64,000 bases of DNA from the NCBI RefSeq assembly GCF_034313845.1, contig NZ_JAVIWN010000003.1. One strand, 5' to 3'. The notes under the pieces are model-generated. The model saw nothing but the letters and a program-made list of their open reading frames with translations. It was not told the DNA's origin and searched no databases. This document shows, one piece after another, positions 26,299 through 36,096 of this stretch (the first letter of the stretch is position 1; each line of letters starts with the position of its first letter). The DNA comes from Actimicrobium sp034313845. Lineage in GTDB: Bacteria > Pseudomonadota > Gammaproteobacteria > Burkholderiales > Burkholderiaceae_D. A program made the translations under genes and the position numbers.

Positions 26299-27900
26299 AT
26301 GATATTCAGTAAATTGAAAATTGGTATGCGGCTGGCGGCTGGGTTCGGGATCATGATGGCGCTGATGCTGGCGATTCTGCTGGTCAGCGTAAGCCGCTTC
26401 CTCGCGTTTTCCGCAGACAACAGGCAAATTATCGAACAAGACTGGGTCATGGCTTCCGCTGCCAACGCCGTCGACACCGCGGCCAGGGATGACGTGCGCC
26501 GCACGCTGGCGTTGTTCATCAGCGACCGCGACCAGCGCGCCGTCAGTTACGCCCGCATCGACAGCAACAAGAAGGTGATCGATGCGGCCTTGATCAGCCT
26601 CGAAAAACTGATTACCGGTGCGCAAGAGAAAGACCTGCTCAAGACAATCCAGTCCGCCCGCGCCACCTATTCGGTGTCGTTCCTGAAGGTGGCGGACCTA
26701 GTCGAAGAAGACCGTCGCGATGACGCTGCAAAATTGATGACTACGGAAACCTTCGTTACGCTCGACCATCTACTCGATCAGATTCATACGCTGGTCAATT
26801 TGCAATCCAAACAAGTAGAAATGAGCGCCACCCGCGTGCAGCAGGAGGTTACTGCATCGTTACGCATGACCATCATTCTCGGTATCGTTGCGCTGTTGAC
26901 CGCAATCGGTTGCGCTGTCGGGATAACACGCTCAATAACCAGACCGCTGATTCAAGCAGTTGGTATCGCCCGCCGGGTCGCGGCAGGCGACCTCACCACC
27001 ACTATTTATTCTCCTTCCGGAGATGAAACCGGGCAGCTACTCAATGCGTTGGGCGAGATGAATGAGAGCCTGATAAAAATCGTCAGTGAGGTGCGTCACG
27101 GCACCGATACCGTGGCGAGCGCCGCACAAGATATTGCCGACGGCAACCGCGAGCTATCCAGTCGCGCTGATACCCAGACTCAATCATTGGATGCCACAGC
27201 CAATTCAATGCATGAGTTGACCATGACGGTAGAACAGAATGCGGACAATGCGCTGCAGGCCAAGGCGCTGGTCGCGAGCGCATCAGTAGTGGCACTGCGC
27301 GGTGGCGAAGCCGTTCAACAGGTCGTACTGACCATGAGTTCGATCAAGGAAAGTTCGCACAAGATCGTCGATATCATTGGCGTCATCGACAGCATTGCCT
27401 TTCAGACCAATATCCTTGCCCTGAATGCCGCTGTCGAAGCCGCTCGCGCCGGCGAACAGGGCCGCGGGTTTGCAGTGGTCGCTACGGAAGTGCGTAATCT
27501 GGCTCAGCGATCGGCTAGTGCGGCACGTGAAATCAAGAATCTGATCAGCGATTCGGTCGACAAGGTCAACACCGGCAATAGCCTCGTCAATCAAGCCGGG
27601 CAGACAATGGAAGAGATCGTCGCCTCGGTGGGCAAGGTAACCGATATCATGAGCGAAATCACCGCAGTCAGTGCCCAACAAAACAGTGGCATTGCACGCG
27701 TCAACGCGGCACTCGGCCAGATGAATTCGGTCACGCACGAAAACACAATGTTGATCGAACAGGCCGCTAATGCTGCGCTTAGCACCCAGCAACAAGCAGC
27801 CGCGCTAGCCGAAGCCGTGCAAGTGTTTCAACTGGCTGACAGCCGGCCAAATCAGAAAGCGCCAGAGCGACATCGCGCCTTGAACCTGCTCACGTCGTGA
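26299..27900 (+). CDS. Methyl-accepting chemotaxis protein
   Basis: 533 residues. TM1 (about 11-32), a four-helix-bundle periplasmic sensor (about 35-188), TM2 (about 190-211), a HAMP domain (about 212-265) and a long cytoplasmic signalling coiled coil. The hairpin tip IAFQTNILALNAAVEAAR...GFAVVATEVRNLAQRS binds CheW and CheA. The C-terminus has no NWETF-type CheR docking pentapeptide. The ligand is unknown. GCGGAGAG lies 8 bases before the ATG. It is a single gene. Confidence 0.95.
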   Translation: MIFSKLKIGMRLAAGFGIMMALMLAILLVSVSRFLAFSADNRQIIEQDWVMASAANAVDTAARDDVRRTLALFISDRDQRAVSYARIDSNKKVIDAALISLEKLITGAQEKDLLKTIQSARATYSVSFLKVADLVEEDRRDDAAKLMTTETFVTLDHLLDQIHTLVNLQSKQVEMSATRVQQEVTASLRMTIILGIVALLTAIGCAVGITRSITRPLIQAVGIARRVAAGDLTTTIYSPSGDETGQLLNALGEMNESLIKIVSEVRHGTDTVASAAQDIADGNRELSSRADTQTQSLDATANSMHELTMTVEQNADNALQAKALVASASVVALRGGEAVQQVVLTMSSIKESSHKIVDIIGVIDSIAFQTNILALNAAVEAARAGEQGRGFAVVATEVRNLAQRSASAAREIKNLISDSVDKVNTGNSLVNQAGQTMEEIVASVGKVTDIMSEITAVSAQQNSGIARVNAALGQMNSVTHENTMLIEQAANAALSTQQQAAALAEAVQVFQLADSRPNQKAPERHRALNLLTS

Positions 27901-27982
27901 TTTCGGCTACGACGAAAGGCAGAGACCGACCAGGCATGCCTGCTGTTTGGGAATAAATATCAGCGCTGGATAAATTGTCCGG

Positions 27983-28016
27983 CTGCCGCCGATTTCTTTT
28001 GCGAAAGCGGTGGCAG
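27983..28016. terminator. Bidirectional terminator-like hairpin
   Basis: CTGCCGCCGATTTC, a 6-base loop, and GAAAGCGGTGGCAG form a stem of about 13 pairs with one mismatch, between the convergent chemoreceptor and outer-membrane genes. There is no long T-run on either side, so efficiency is uncertain, but position and stability fit a shared terminator. Confidence 0.6.
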
Positions 28017-28023
28017 GCAATAA

Positions 28024-28701
28024 TTAGAAGCGGTAACTGGCACCGACGCGCAATACCGGATAGAGCTTGAGGTCATTGGCCTTGTCACGCAGGCGATTAT
28101 TTTCGACATCGAGGTCGTTAGAGAGCTGGTTGCAAAGACTGCTCGGTGCGGTACAACCACTGCTGGTCAGCGACGTGCTGGGCGACCCCTGGAACAGTAC
28201 GCCTGCATCTGCTGAAAAGCCCCAGCCAGTCTCTTTTTGTAATGCATTGCCCCAACCGATTCCGAGGTACGGCGCGATTTTGCGGAAGTCGATCTTGCCA
28301 TTGATCTGACCTGCGTCGGTAGAGGTGTAAGTATTGCCATTGAAGTTAAACGTTCCGGATGCGTTGGACCGGCCTACCGCCGTGATTTTGCTGCTGTTGT
28401 AGGTCAGGCCGCCGGTCAGGCGAAAACTGCCCGCGCTCGGAAAATAATCGACGAGTGCATCAACGGTATTGAGTTTGAGCTTGGAATCGTAGTTCACGTT
28501 GCTGGTGCTGCTGCTATACGAATAATTCAGGGTATTGAAACCAAGGCGGGCATTGAGGTTTTTCTGCAGTGGCAGACTCATGTGCAAGCCAACGCCGGTG
28601 GTGCCGAGGTCGGCCGTCAAGGCCAGATTCGTGGCACTGGCAGTGCCAGAGGCGAGTAATACAGCAGTCAAACTGACGGCGACGAATGCTGGCTTCATCA
28701 T
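28024..28701 (-). CDS. Outer-membrane beta-barrel protein
   Basis: 225 residues from ATGATG preceded by GGGAGAAA. A Sec signal (KPAFVAVSLTAVLLASGTASA) is followed by alternating aromatic/polar strands, and the protein ends in VGASYRF with the C-terminal Phe recognised by the BAM machinery. The strand pattern resembles OmpW/OmpA-barrel-like small porins (Gly-Leu-rich strand, YLGIGWGNAL block). Two Cys in a loop (SSGCTAPSSLCNQ) could form a disulfide. Function unknown. Confidence 0.8.
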   Translation of the reverse strand: MMKPAFVAVSLTAVLLASGTASATNLALTADLGTTGVGLHMSLPLQKNLNARLGFNTLNYSYSSSTSNVNYDSKLKLNTVDALVDYFPSAGSFRLTGGLTYNSSKITAVGRSNASGTFNFNGNTYTSTDAGQINGKIDFRKIAPYLGIGWGNALQKETGWGFSADAGVLFQGSPSTSLTSSGCTAPSSLCNQLSNDLDVENNRLRDKANDLKLYPVLRVGASYRF

Positions 28702-29071
28702 GAATTTCTCCCGGGAGGGTGTTTGGTAGTGATGGTTCCATTCTCTATTGACGCACATTTAGGAATGGAATCTTTTTGTAGCCATGATGATAGCGAGGCG
28801 ATCGTCCCGGAGAAAGGATTTCGAGCCGGTTTTGGGTAGATGCGACACTTTTTCTTTAAGGTAAAATTTTCTTGACAGGAGAGGGCTGCATTTGCTGGAT
28901 TGGCTTCATTCCATTCGCAGCCCGTCCTTGCCGTCAACCTTTGACGCCGTCAGCGGTCACCCCGAAATCAGCCATGTCGTGTGGGTGCATCGTCTTCTTG
29001 AAACGACATGCTGCGATGGCACTGAGACATGCCTGATGGTGGCTTTGGACGCACTGATGGCAGTCCGGAAT
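28702..29071. other. Intergenic region between outer-membrane gene and lamB
   Basis: Promoter region of the outer-membrane gene. The only long reading frames in it have no ribosome site or recognisable product. I see nothing else here. Confidence 0.5.
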
Positions 29072-29104
29072 GCAAAAAAGCCGCAGCGCATCGACGCTGC
29101 GGCT
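29072..29104 (-). terminator. Intrinsic terminator of the lamB-type gene
   Basis: On the minus strand AGCCGCAGCG, a 6-base loop, and CGCTGCGGCT form a perfect 10-bp stem followed immediately by TTTTTT. It starts 11 bases after the porin stop codon. A textbook rho-independent terminator. Confidence 0.9.
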
Positions 29105-29115
29105 CCCTGATCAGC

Positions 29116-30390
29116 TTACCACCAGGTTTCGACCTGGAAGCCCACCGTGCTGCCATTGGTGGTGGCACCGAAGACACCGGTACGGGATAGTGACGAACCG
29201 ACGTTCGCTGCAGTCTGTGCGGCATCATTCCATTTCGCATACGTGTAGAACGCACGCAGCGCCGGACGGGACCAGAAACCGTTGCCTGCGGTCAGTTGCG
29301 GAGCGATGGTCAGCTTGGTCAGCTTGCGGGTGGCCTGGCCATCCGGCTTGACCTGGTCGTAGCCGAGCTCGGTGGCGAGGCTCATGTTGTCGGCAAAATG
29401 ATAGACCGGACGCACACCTGCCGAGATCCATGTCTTGTCGCCGGTGGAGGTTTCGGCTTTTTCGTAGACGAAGGTGCCCATGCCCGACCATTTGGTGCCG
29501 GCTGGCTGGAACATGATCTGTTCGGTGATGCGGGTGACTTTGTCATCCTTGTTGGCACCGAAGTTGACGCCGCCCGTGCCAGCGCCGCTGCCCGTGCCGT
29601 GCTGCAGCGCGAGCTTGTTGTAGCCGCCGAACAGGCCGGTCTGGGTGTGCAGCAGCGTGAGCAGGTTGCCGCTCGGTGTGGATGCGGACACCACGCCGCC
29701 GGGCGTGGACATGGTGGCACCGGCTGCATCGCGTTTTTGCATGAATTCGACACCGACGGTCAGTGCGCCATCCTTGTTGGTCTTGATTTCCGAGAAACGA
29801 ATATCGTGGGTCAGAACCGTGCGCTTGTCGTCGTTGGCAGTCGGCGAGCTCTCGTTGGTGTAGGCATTGCGGACAATCGCGTAAGCCAGCTTGGCACCGC
29901 CAAGGTCGATGTTTTCGAGGCCGGCACCCGGACCGCTGTTATCCCAATAGTAGTAGTCGGTGATATGCACGTCCTGGCGGTCATAAAAGCGCTTGCCGAC
30001 CCAGGCCTTGGCTTTCGAGAATGCCCCCGTGCCGATGTTCTCGGCGATGGCATTGGCTTCGCGCCATGCCGGGCTGTATTGCTCGAAATCCTTGTTTTGC
30101 TGCAGCACAAACGCCAGCCGGGTATTGATGCGGATGTTGAATCCGTTTTCACCCTTGAAGGCTTCGCCGCCGAAAGCGAGCTCGCCGTAAGTTTCGCACT
30201 CGTTGCCCAGACGATATTTGGAACCGGCTCCTGCCAGTCCGAAGCAGGCTTCCTTGCCGCCCTCGCTGCTGGTGCCAAAACCGGAACGGAAATAGCCGCC
30301 AAAATCAATTGGCAATGCGGCGGCTTGTGCCAGCGATACGGTCAGTGCCAAAGCAGCTGCGACCGGCAAGGTCTTCAAAATGCGTGTCAT
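29116..30390 (-). CDS. LamB-type carbohydrate porin
   Basis: 424 residues with a Sec signal and a mature start IDFGGYFRSGFGTSSEGG. The blocks KYRLGNECETYGEL, RFYDRQDVHITDYYYWDNSG and GPGAGLENIDLG are diagnostic of maltoporin-family trimeric sugar porins, and the last residues (FQVETWW) are the outer-membrane signature. It should let sugars cross the outer membrane to the binding protein of the nearby ABC importer. A HexR-like site lies 124 bases upstream of the ATG, so it probably belongs to the same regulon. The actual sugar is not evident. Confidence 0.92.
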   Translation of the reverse strand: MTRILKTLPVAAALALTVSLAQAAALPIDFGGYFRSGFGTSSEGGKEACFGLAGAGSKYRLGNECETYGELAFGGEAFKGENGFNIRINTRLAFVLQQNKDFEQYSPAWREANAIAENIGTGAFSKAKAWVGKRFYDRQDVHITDYYYWDNSGPGAGLENIDLGGAKLAYAIVRNAYTNESSPTANDDKRTVLTHDIRFSEIKTNKDGALTVGVEFMQKRDAAGATMSTPGGVVSASTPSGNLLTLLHTQTGLFGGYNKLALQHGTGSGAGTGGVNFGANKDDKVTRITEQIMFQPAGTKWSGMGTFVYEKAETSTGDKTWISAGVRPVYHFADNMSLATELGYDQVKPDGQATRKLTKLTIAPQLTAGNGFWSRPALRAFYTYAKWNDAAQTAANVGSSLSRTGVFGATTNGSTVGFQVETWW

Positions 30391-30914
30391 CTCGTCTCCA
30401 GATTGGTTTTGTTTTTAAACATGTGGCGATGCGGTGCATCACCGTGTGAACCGGTATCAGTCCGGATTCTTGTTGTGAGATCTTCGTCGGTAGCATACTG
30501 CTACGTCCAAAAATCTAGTGAAACTACAGGAGTACTGTACTAGTGGCAAATCTGCAAGTGGGGTTTGCTTTACTGCTTCTGTAGCTCGCCGTGGATTATT
30601 CTAGCAGTTCTTTGTAGTTTTGCTAAATTATTAGACTTATCTTTTGGGGATGGTTTCTGAGCGATAGTTGGTCCATCCAGAATATTCGGTGATTTCCGGT
30701 GATTTCTCTTGGACAGAGAGCGGTATGGGAGCACGGTCTTGGCAACTTAACCAACTGATTGCACTAAAATTAGTGTATTAATACTACAGACATCTAAAGT
30801 ACCTACTTTTTGCTGCCAACCACTGCGGAAAACAATTTGTTGACGTGGCCGTTGCGCCGATGCGGTATCCATTCGAATTTCCCTGTGATTCTTTACTTGC
30901 TAACGGAGTTAGTC
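30391..30914. other. Divergent promoter region, lamB / hypothetical secreted gene
   Basis: An AT-rich 520-base region. It holds the HexR-like site at 30514-30528, a second short palindrome GTAGC-ATACT-GCTAC (about 30490-30504), and an imperfect TAGTGTAT/TAATACTA repeat near 30770. No gene is seen. Confidence 0.5.
30514..30528. promoter_or_regulatory. HexR-like operator 3 (lamB)
   Basis: TCTAGTGAAACTACA, differing from the ABC-operon site (GCTAGTAAAACTACA) at only two positions. Its presence upstream of both an outer-membrane sugar porin and the inner-membrane importer supports co-regulation by the Glk-HexR fusion. Confidence 0.5.
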
Positions 30915-31733
30915 ATGCGCCCCTTGTTTTCCTCGATGTCCTCACGGTGTTTTCCCGTCTTGCTTGGCCTGGTATTGACAGCGCCCATGCCATTTGCGCT
31001 GGCCGCATCGGAAGGCTCCAGTTACGAAGCCTGTCCATCGTGCGTGCCAAGTGATCTGGCCTGGAATGATGGCGAGTTTGATCAGATTTATTTGTCCGCT
31101 GGCAGCGCTCCTGCCAACCTGCAGCCGCAGGTATTGGCCGTCGATAGCATCAGTCGTGCGTTGTCCTTGCTGAAGGTTGCCGGCAAGAGTGCGCCAGTCG
31201 CCTTGTTCAGCGACGACAGCGCGCGCAACCTCGCACGAGGTCTCGCTGCGGCACTCGCCAAGGCCGGTCCGCAGCAAGATGCGCTGTTCTTCATTGTCAG
31301 CAGTGGCAGCAATGGATTATTTGGTGCCAAGCTGGGCACCAGTGGCCGGGCTTTCATCGATCAGCAGGGACTCAATCTCGTATTCGGCGAGGCGCGGGTC
31401 GACTTCATTGGCCGCTATCGCGCCACCCGCATGCGCCGTGCGTTCGACTTCGGCAGTCGTACTGCTGCCTCGCCGGTTCGCCTGGCGGAAGATGGGTTGC
31501 GCCATGTGCGTAGCGACTGGGTCGTGGTGCCGCTCGACGTCAATGGCGGATCAGCGACGCGGATGGCCCCGGCGCTTCCAGTGCAGGTGATCGCTTCCCC
31601 GGTGGTGCAGGATGAAAAATATTATGCCGTGCAGGAAGAACGCCTGAAAAGCCTCAAGCGCCTGCGCACCCAGGACCTGATCAGTGAGCAGGAATACCAG
31701 GCCAAGCGGGCCGAGATCCTGAAGGCCTGGTGA
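30915..31733 (+). CDS. Secreted hypothetical protein with SHOCT-like tail
   Basis: 272 residues. The start follows CGGAG and gives a Sec signal ending near FALAASEG; a CPSC motif follows shortly. The middle is a globular alpha/beta region of unknown family. The C-terminal 35 residues (ERLKSLKRLRTQDLISEQEYQAKRAEILKAW) have the L..L...G.It.eEye.kk..iL pattern of a SHOCT oligomerisation motif. No operon partner; function unknown. Confidence 0.75.
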   Translation: MRPLFSSMSSRCFPVLLGLVLTAPMPFALAASEGSSYEACPSCVPSDLAWNDGEFDQIYLSAGSAPANLQPQVLAVDSISRALSLLKVAGKSAPVALFSDDSARNLARGLAAALAKAGPQQDALFFIVSSGSNGLFGAKLGTSGRAFIDQQGLNLVFGEARVDFIGRYRATRMRRAFDFGSRTAASPVRLAEDGLRHVRSDWVVVPLDVNGGSATRMAPALPVQVIASPVVQDEKYYAVQEERLKSLKRLRTQDLISEQEYQAKRAEILKAW

Positions 31734-32107
31734 TGCAGGCATTGCGCACGGTGCTGGCTTCCGATGGCCCGGAATGGTTCGCGGTTCTGGCAGCTTCCAT
31801 CGGGGACGACGTAGCGTAGTCGATGCCACGCTCTGCGGTGGCGACGCCGACGGCATGGACTGCTTTGGCCAATGGCGCACCCCCATCTGGCCATCAGGTT
31901 CCAGTCTGTTCCATAACCTCAAGAAATGTTTTAATTGTTGGTTGAATTCATGGAGTACTGAAAGTATTGCTAATAATTAATTGTTTTAAAGAAATTCTTG
32001 CGCTTGTTTGGTATGCTGATGTCGCGTTGTTTCACACGCGTGAATAAGCCTTTCTAGCTTTCTGCGAAACGGTCTTTTACTTTGACCGTCAAGCAGGAGC
32101 GCCGGTT
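31734..32107. other. Intergenic region before the hybrid kinase
   Basis: A 374-base gap. The first part has an inverted repeat CCGATGG/CCATCGG with a long loop; the last 150 bases are AT-rich and should hold the kinase promoter. No gene or known element is seen. Confidence 0.5.
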
Positions 32108-34735
32108 TTGGCGTTCGGTGCAGGCAAAAATGGCGTGAACAGACAAACCAACATCGTGAAACTAAAAAAACTATCATTCTGGTTCTCGCTCGTGGTGATC
32201 CTGGCACTAGGTGCCAACGCTATTTTTCTGGTCATGATCCAGCAGTCCTACAACAGCGTCGTCATGGCGCAGGCCCATCGTCAGGATGCGATCTTGCTGG
32301 CCGAGCAGCTCAAGGACGATACCGAGCGACTGACCAGTCTCGTGCGCACTTACACCAGCACTGGCGAAGCGCGCTATCTGACGTACTACTACGACATCCT
32401 GGGCATACGCGAAGGAGAGAAGCCGCAGCCCCCCGGCTATGATGCCGATGCCTACTGGGACATGGTGATTGCCGGTGCCATTCCCCACAAGATGCCCGCA
32501 CAGGGCAAGCAGTTTTCGTTCTCCGCGCGGATGAAATCGCTCGGCTTCAGTGCCGACGAATTCGCCGCGCTCCGCGACGTCGACATTGCCACCAATGCGA
32601 TGAAGCAAATGGAACAAATCGCCTTCGCGGCAACCCAGGGATTATTCGATCCGGCCACGCAAGAGTTTGTTTCTGATGGGGAGCCGCACCTGATTTTTGC
32701 TAATCAGCTGGTGAACAGCAAACTCTACAATGCGCTCAAGGCCGACTTGTCAAAATCCGTCGCGGCGCTCAGCTCGCGGGTCAATGCGCGTACTAACAAG
32801 GCGGTATCGCAGGCCTCACGGGACCTTGAACGCTGGATCATGCTGATGTTTTGCAGTGTCGGCTTCACGCTATTGATGGTTCTGGCTGCCTCGCAAGTCA
32901 TCCGTCGGCAAGTACTGCGTCCGATCGAGATCCTGTCGAGAGCAGCCCGGCACCTGGCTACCGGGGAGTACTCGTCGCGTGTCGCGACGGCGTCGTTACT
33001 GGATCGCTCCAGCACGCGGGGGGTGCGGGAGCTGGTGGCGCTGGGAGCAATGATTGACAGCATGGCCGAGTCCATCGAGCGCGACATTGACTTGCGACAG
33101 GAGGCGCAGCTTGCGCTCGAAGCGGCCAACCAGAAAGCCGACAACGCGACCCGCGCCAAATCGATGTTCCTGGCAAACATGAGCCATGAAATCCGCACGC
33201 CGATGAATGCCATTATCGGCATGACCTATCTGGCGCTGCGCACCGGTCTCACGGAGCGCCAGCACGATTACGTCAGCAAGGCCCATTCGTCGGCCAAATC
33301 GCTGCTGGGCTTGCTCAACGATATTCTTGATTTTTCCAAGGTCGAAGCCGGCAAGCTCGAACTGGAACATGTCCCGTTCCTGCTCGAAGACGTGATCGCT
33401 CATGTCTTCGAATTGTTGATCGAACCGGCCCGTGACAAAGGTCTGGTGCTGTCCTCGGTACCCGCCGATCCGCTGCTGTCGGGGAGTCAGGTCGCCTTGC
33501 TGGGCGATCCGCTGCGCCTGTCGCAGATACTGACCAACCTGTTGTCGAACACAGTCAAGTTTACCGATCATGGCAGCGTGACGCTGGAGGTCCGGATTGA
33601 CCAGCGCGGTGACGATGACGTGTTGCTGCATTTTATCGTCACCGATACCGGCATCGGGATGGAGGAGGCACAGTTGGCACGTCTGTTCGAGGAGTTTACT
33701 CAGGCAGATGGTTCGACTACCCGTAAGTACGGCGGTACCGGACTTGGCCTGAGTATCGCGAAAAAATTTGTCGAACTGATGGGTGGTCAGATATGGGCCG
33801 AAAGCACTGCCGGGCAAGGTACGCAGTTTCACTGCACGGCGCGTTTCACGATAGCGCACGGCGAGGATGTGGCGCGTGCACAGCAAACCGATGACTTTGC
33901 GCCAGTGGACCTGAGCGGCATGCATGTCCTGCTGGTCGAAGACAACGCGATCAACCAGCAACTGGCGATCGAACTCATCGAAAGTCGCGGTGCCCGGGTG
34001 ACGCTGGCCAGGAACGGTCAGGAAGCGCTCGACCTGCTGTTCACAGGTACCGCCGATCAGGTCGATGTGGTGCTGATGGACTTGCAGATGCCGGTGATGG
34101 ATGGCTACGAAGCGACCTTGCGGGTGCGTGCCGATCCGCGTTTCGCAGACCTGCCGCTCATTGCGATGACCGCACACGCGATGCTCGAAGAGCGCGAACG
34201 CTGCATCGCCGCCGGCATGAACGACCATCTCGGCAAGCCAATCGAGCCGTCGGTGTTGTACGCGATGCTGGCACGCTATTGTCCGGCGCGGCATACCATG
34301 CCGGCGAGCGCCGTCACGCCGGTCGCCACATCCTCCGGCAGCCCGACGACACTGCCGTGTATCGACGGCCTCGATACGGCTGCGGGGGTGCAATTTTCTG
34401 CGGAATCGGAATCGATGTATCTGCAATTGCTGTCGATGTTCGTCGAGGGTTACAGCGACTGCACTGCGCGTTTGCAGCAACTGCTGGCCGATGCGCAGTG
34501 GCAGCAAATGGAAATGTTCGCGCACACGCTCAAGGGACTCGCCGGCACGCTGGGCATGGTCGAGCTGCAGCAACCGGCCAGCACGCTCGAACAGGCGTGC
34601 GCCGCACGGCAAGTCGATGAAGTCACTCACGCCCAAGCCGACATGGAACGCGTGATCACGCCTTTGCTGGCTGGTTTGCAACAGTATTTTGCGGCGCAGT
34701 CCGCTGCGGCAGCCGCAGCGGCAAAGTCAGCATGA
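32108..34735 (+). CDS. Hybrid sensor histidine kinase with REC and HPt domains
   Basis: 875 residues from TTG with AGGAG eight bases upstream; GTG codons 28 and 48 bases later are alternatives. TM1 (about 22-44), a 200-residue periplasmic sensor without a named fold, TM2 (about 243-263), HAMP, HisKA with His360 in MSHEIRTPMNAIIGM, an ATPase domain (GIGMEE, GTGLGLSI), a receiver with Asp658 in VLMDLQMPVMDG, and an HPt with His806 in FAHTLKG. All relay residues are present, so it can pass phosphate to a separate regulator that is not encoded here. The next two genes (outer-membrane protein, binding protein) probably belong to the same system. Confidence 0.95.
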   Translation: MAFGAGKNGVNRQTNIVKLKKLSFWFSLVVILALGANAIFLVMIQQSYNSVVMAQAHRQDAILLAEQLKDDTERLTSLVRTYTSTGEARYLTYYYDILGIREGEKPQPPGYDADAYWDMVIAGAIPHKMPAQGKQFSFSARMKSLGFSADEFAALRDVDIATNAMKQMEQIAFAATQGLFDPATQEFVSDGEPHLIFANQLVNSKLYNALKADLSKSVAALSSRVNARTNKAVSQASRDLERWIMLMFCSVGFTLLMVLAASQVIRRQVLRPIEILSRAARHLATGEYSSRVATASLLDRSSTRGVRELVALGAMIDSMAESIERDIDLRQEAQLALEAANQKADNATRAKSMFLANMSHEIRTPMNAIIGMTYLALRTGLTERQHDYVSKAHSSAKSLLGLLNDILDFSKVEAGKLELEHVPFLLEDVIAHVFELLIEPARDKGLVLSSVPADPLLSGSQVALLGDPLRLSQILTNLLSNTVKFTDHGSVTLEVRIDQRGDDDVLLHFIVTDTGIGMEEAQLARLFEEFTQADGSTTRKYGGTGLGLSIAKKFVELMGGQIWAESTAGQGTQFHCTARFTIAHGEDVARAQQTDDFAPVDLSGMHVLLVEDNAINQQLAIELIESRGARVTLARNGQEALDLLFTGTADQVDVVLMDLQMPVMDGYEATLRVRADPRFADLPLIAMTAHAMLEERERCIAAGMNDHLGKPIEPSVLYAMLARYCPARHTMPASAVTPVATSSGSPTTLPCIDGLDTAAGVQFSAESESMYLQLLSMFVEGYSDCTARLQQLLADAQWQQMEMFAHTLKGLAGTLGMVELQQPASTLEQACAARQVDEVTHAQADMERVITPLLAGLQQYFAAQSAAAAAAAKSA

Positions 34736-34802
34736 CGCTACCAGACAAGTCGCACGCAACCAGCGCTATCGTTTTGCTGGTCGATACCAAGAGGAGTTCG
34801 CC

Positions 34803-36086
34803 ATGAAAACTCGCGCAATCGCAATCGTGCTGGCCGCCGGTGCCGCCATGACATTGCCTGCTGCCGCGCTCGATCTGTCGACATCGGGTTTCGGCACGAT
34901 TGGCTACAGCCGCTCGGACCAGGCAGCCAGCTACCAGCGCTTCGTCAATGACGGCGGCACCTTCAAACGCGACAGCGTGCTGGGATTGCAAGTCGATGCG
35001 CGCATCAATGACCAGTTCAGCGCGACCTTGCAGGGCAAGGTCGCGGCGTCACTGAAAAATGACACGACGACTGCTGCAACGATTAGCTGGGCTTTCCTGT
35101 CCTGGCGACCGAGCAATGACTGGCTGGTGCGTGCCGGTCGCCTGCGTGTACCGTTTTACCTGCGTAGCGAAAGTACCGATGTGGGTACGACGTTTGATTT
35201 TGCCCAGATGCCGACCGAAGTCTATGCAGCCTCGTCAACGACCGACATTGACGGACTGGCCGTCAGCAAGACCTGGAATACGCAGGCTGGCGAATGGACA
35301 CTCTATGGCTACCTTGGATCGGCCAGCATCGCGTATCGCTCCTATCTGCGAGATAACCCGGCTGCCGGCTTGCCGGGAGCGGTTTTTTCGCCGCTGAAGG
35401 TCGGCGCACGCGGACTGGTGCTGACCTTCCAGCAGGATGACAATCTGTATCGGCTTGGTGCCCATGATGTACGTGTCAGGGCTCCTGACGGGCAACCCTT
35501 TCCAGTGACATTTCCGGGTGTGATGATTGCGCCTGGCATCAGTTACTACCAGGTGTCGTCGCTGATGCCGGGGCCGGGTCTGATCAATATTACTGAAGCC
35601 CATACGCCGACCTACACCATGGGTATGGATATCGGCGTCGGTGCGGATTTCCGCCTTATTGGTGAATACGTACGGCGCAATGTGCTTGGCGTCAACGCCG
35701 GCAGCAATTCACAAGGCGCTTATCTGGCCGCGCTGCGATCGGTCGGTGCATGGACGCCGTACGTCAGTGTCGGGCGCTTGCTGTCGACGCCGGAAGTGCG
35801 TGATCTTTACGGCAAGGTCAATGCCAGCCGGGTGCCCGCTTTCATCCCAGGCGCGGCGCAGATCAATGCTTCGCAACGTGCCGGTGCCGATAGTCTGAAC
35901 CCGTTCGATCAGACCACCTGGGCGCTGGGTACCTCCTACCGGCTCAGTCCGACCAGCAAGCTCAAGGCCGAATGGGCGCGCACCCGCACGGGTCTGGTGT
36001 CGGGCCTGATCGATGCGCCTGTCGGTGGCGAATCCGGTAATCAGGTGGTCAATGTGATATCGCTGTCCTGCAGCTTCGTATTCTGA
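34803..36086 (+). CDS. Outer-membrane porin-like protein
   Basis: 427 residues. AAGAGGAG precedes the chosen ATG. A Sec signal ends near LPAAALDLS; the mature protein starts FGTIGYSRSD and ends VISLSCSFVF with the C-terminal Phe of outer-membrane barrels. Strand-like blocks (WAFLSWRPSNDWLVRAGRLR, WALGTSYRLSPTSKLKAEW) resemble the porin-like proteins annotated as conserved outer-membrane proteins beside sensor kinases. It is 67 bases after the hybrid kinase and 10 bases before a small binding protein. Confidence 0.8.
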   Translation: MKTRAIAIVLAAGAAMTLPAAALDLSTSGFGTIGYSRSDQAASYQRFVNDGGTFKRDSVLGLQVDARINDQFSATLQGKVAASLKNDTTTAATISWAFLSWRPSNDWLVRAGRLRVPFYLRSESTDVGTTFDFAQMPTEVYAASSTTDIDGLAVSKTWNTQAGEWTLYGYLGSASIAYRSYLRDNPAAGLPGAVFSPLKVGARGLVLTFQQDDNLYRLGAHDVRVRAPDGQPFPVTFPGVMIAPGISYYQVSSLMPGPGLINITEAHTPTYTMGMDIGVGADFRLIGEYVRRNVLGVNAGSNSQGAYLAALRSVGAWTPYVSVGRLLSTPEVRDLYGKVNASRVPAFIPGAAQINASQRAGADSLNPFDQTTWALGTSYRLSPTSKLKAEWARTRTGLVSGLIDAPVGGESGNQVVNVISLSCSFVF

Positions 36087-36096
36087 GAGGACGATC

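Noticed and set aside
28892..29110. 72-codon plus-strand frame
   Set aside because: It runs through the lamB terminator, lacks a ribosome site and has no recognisable product.
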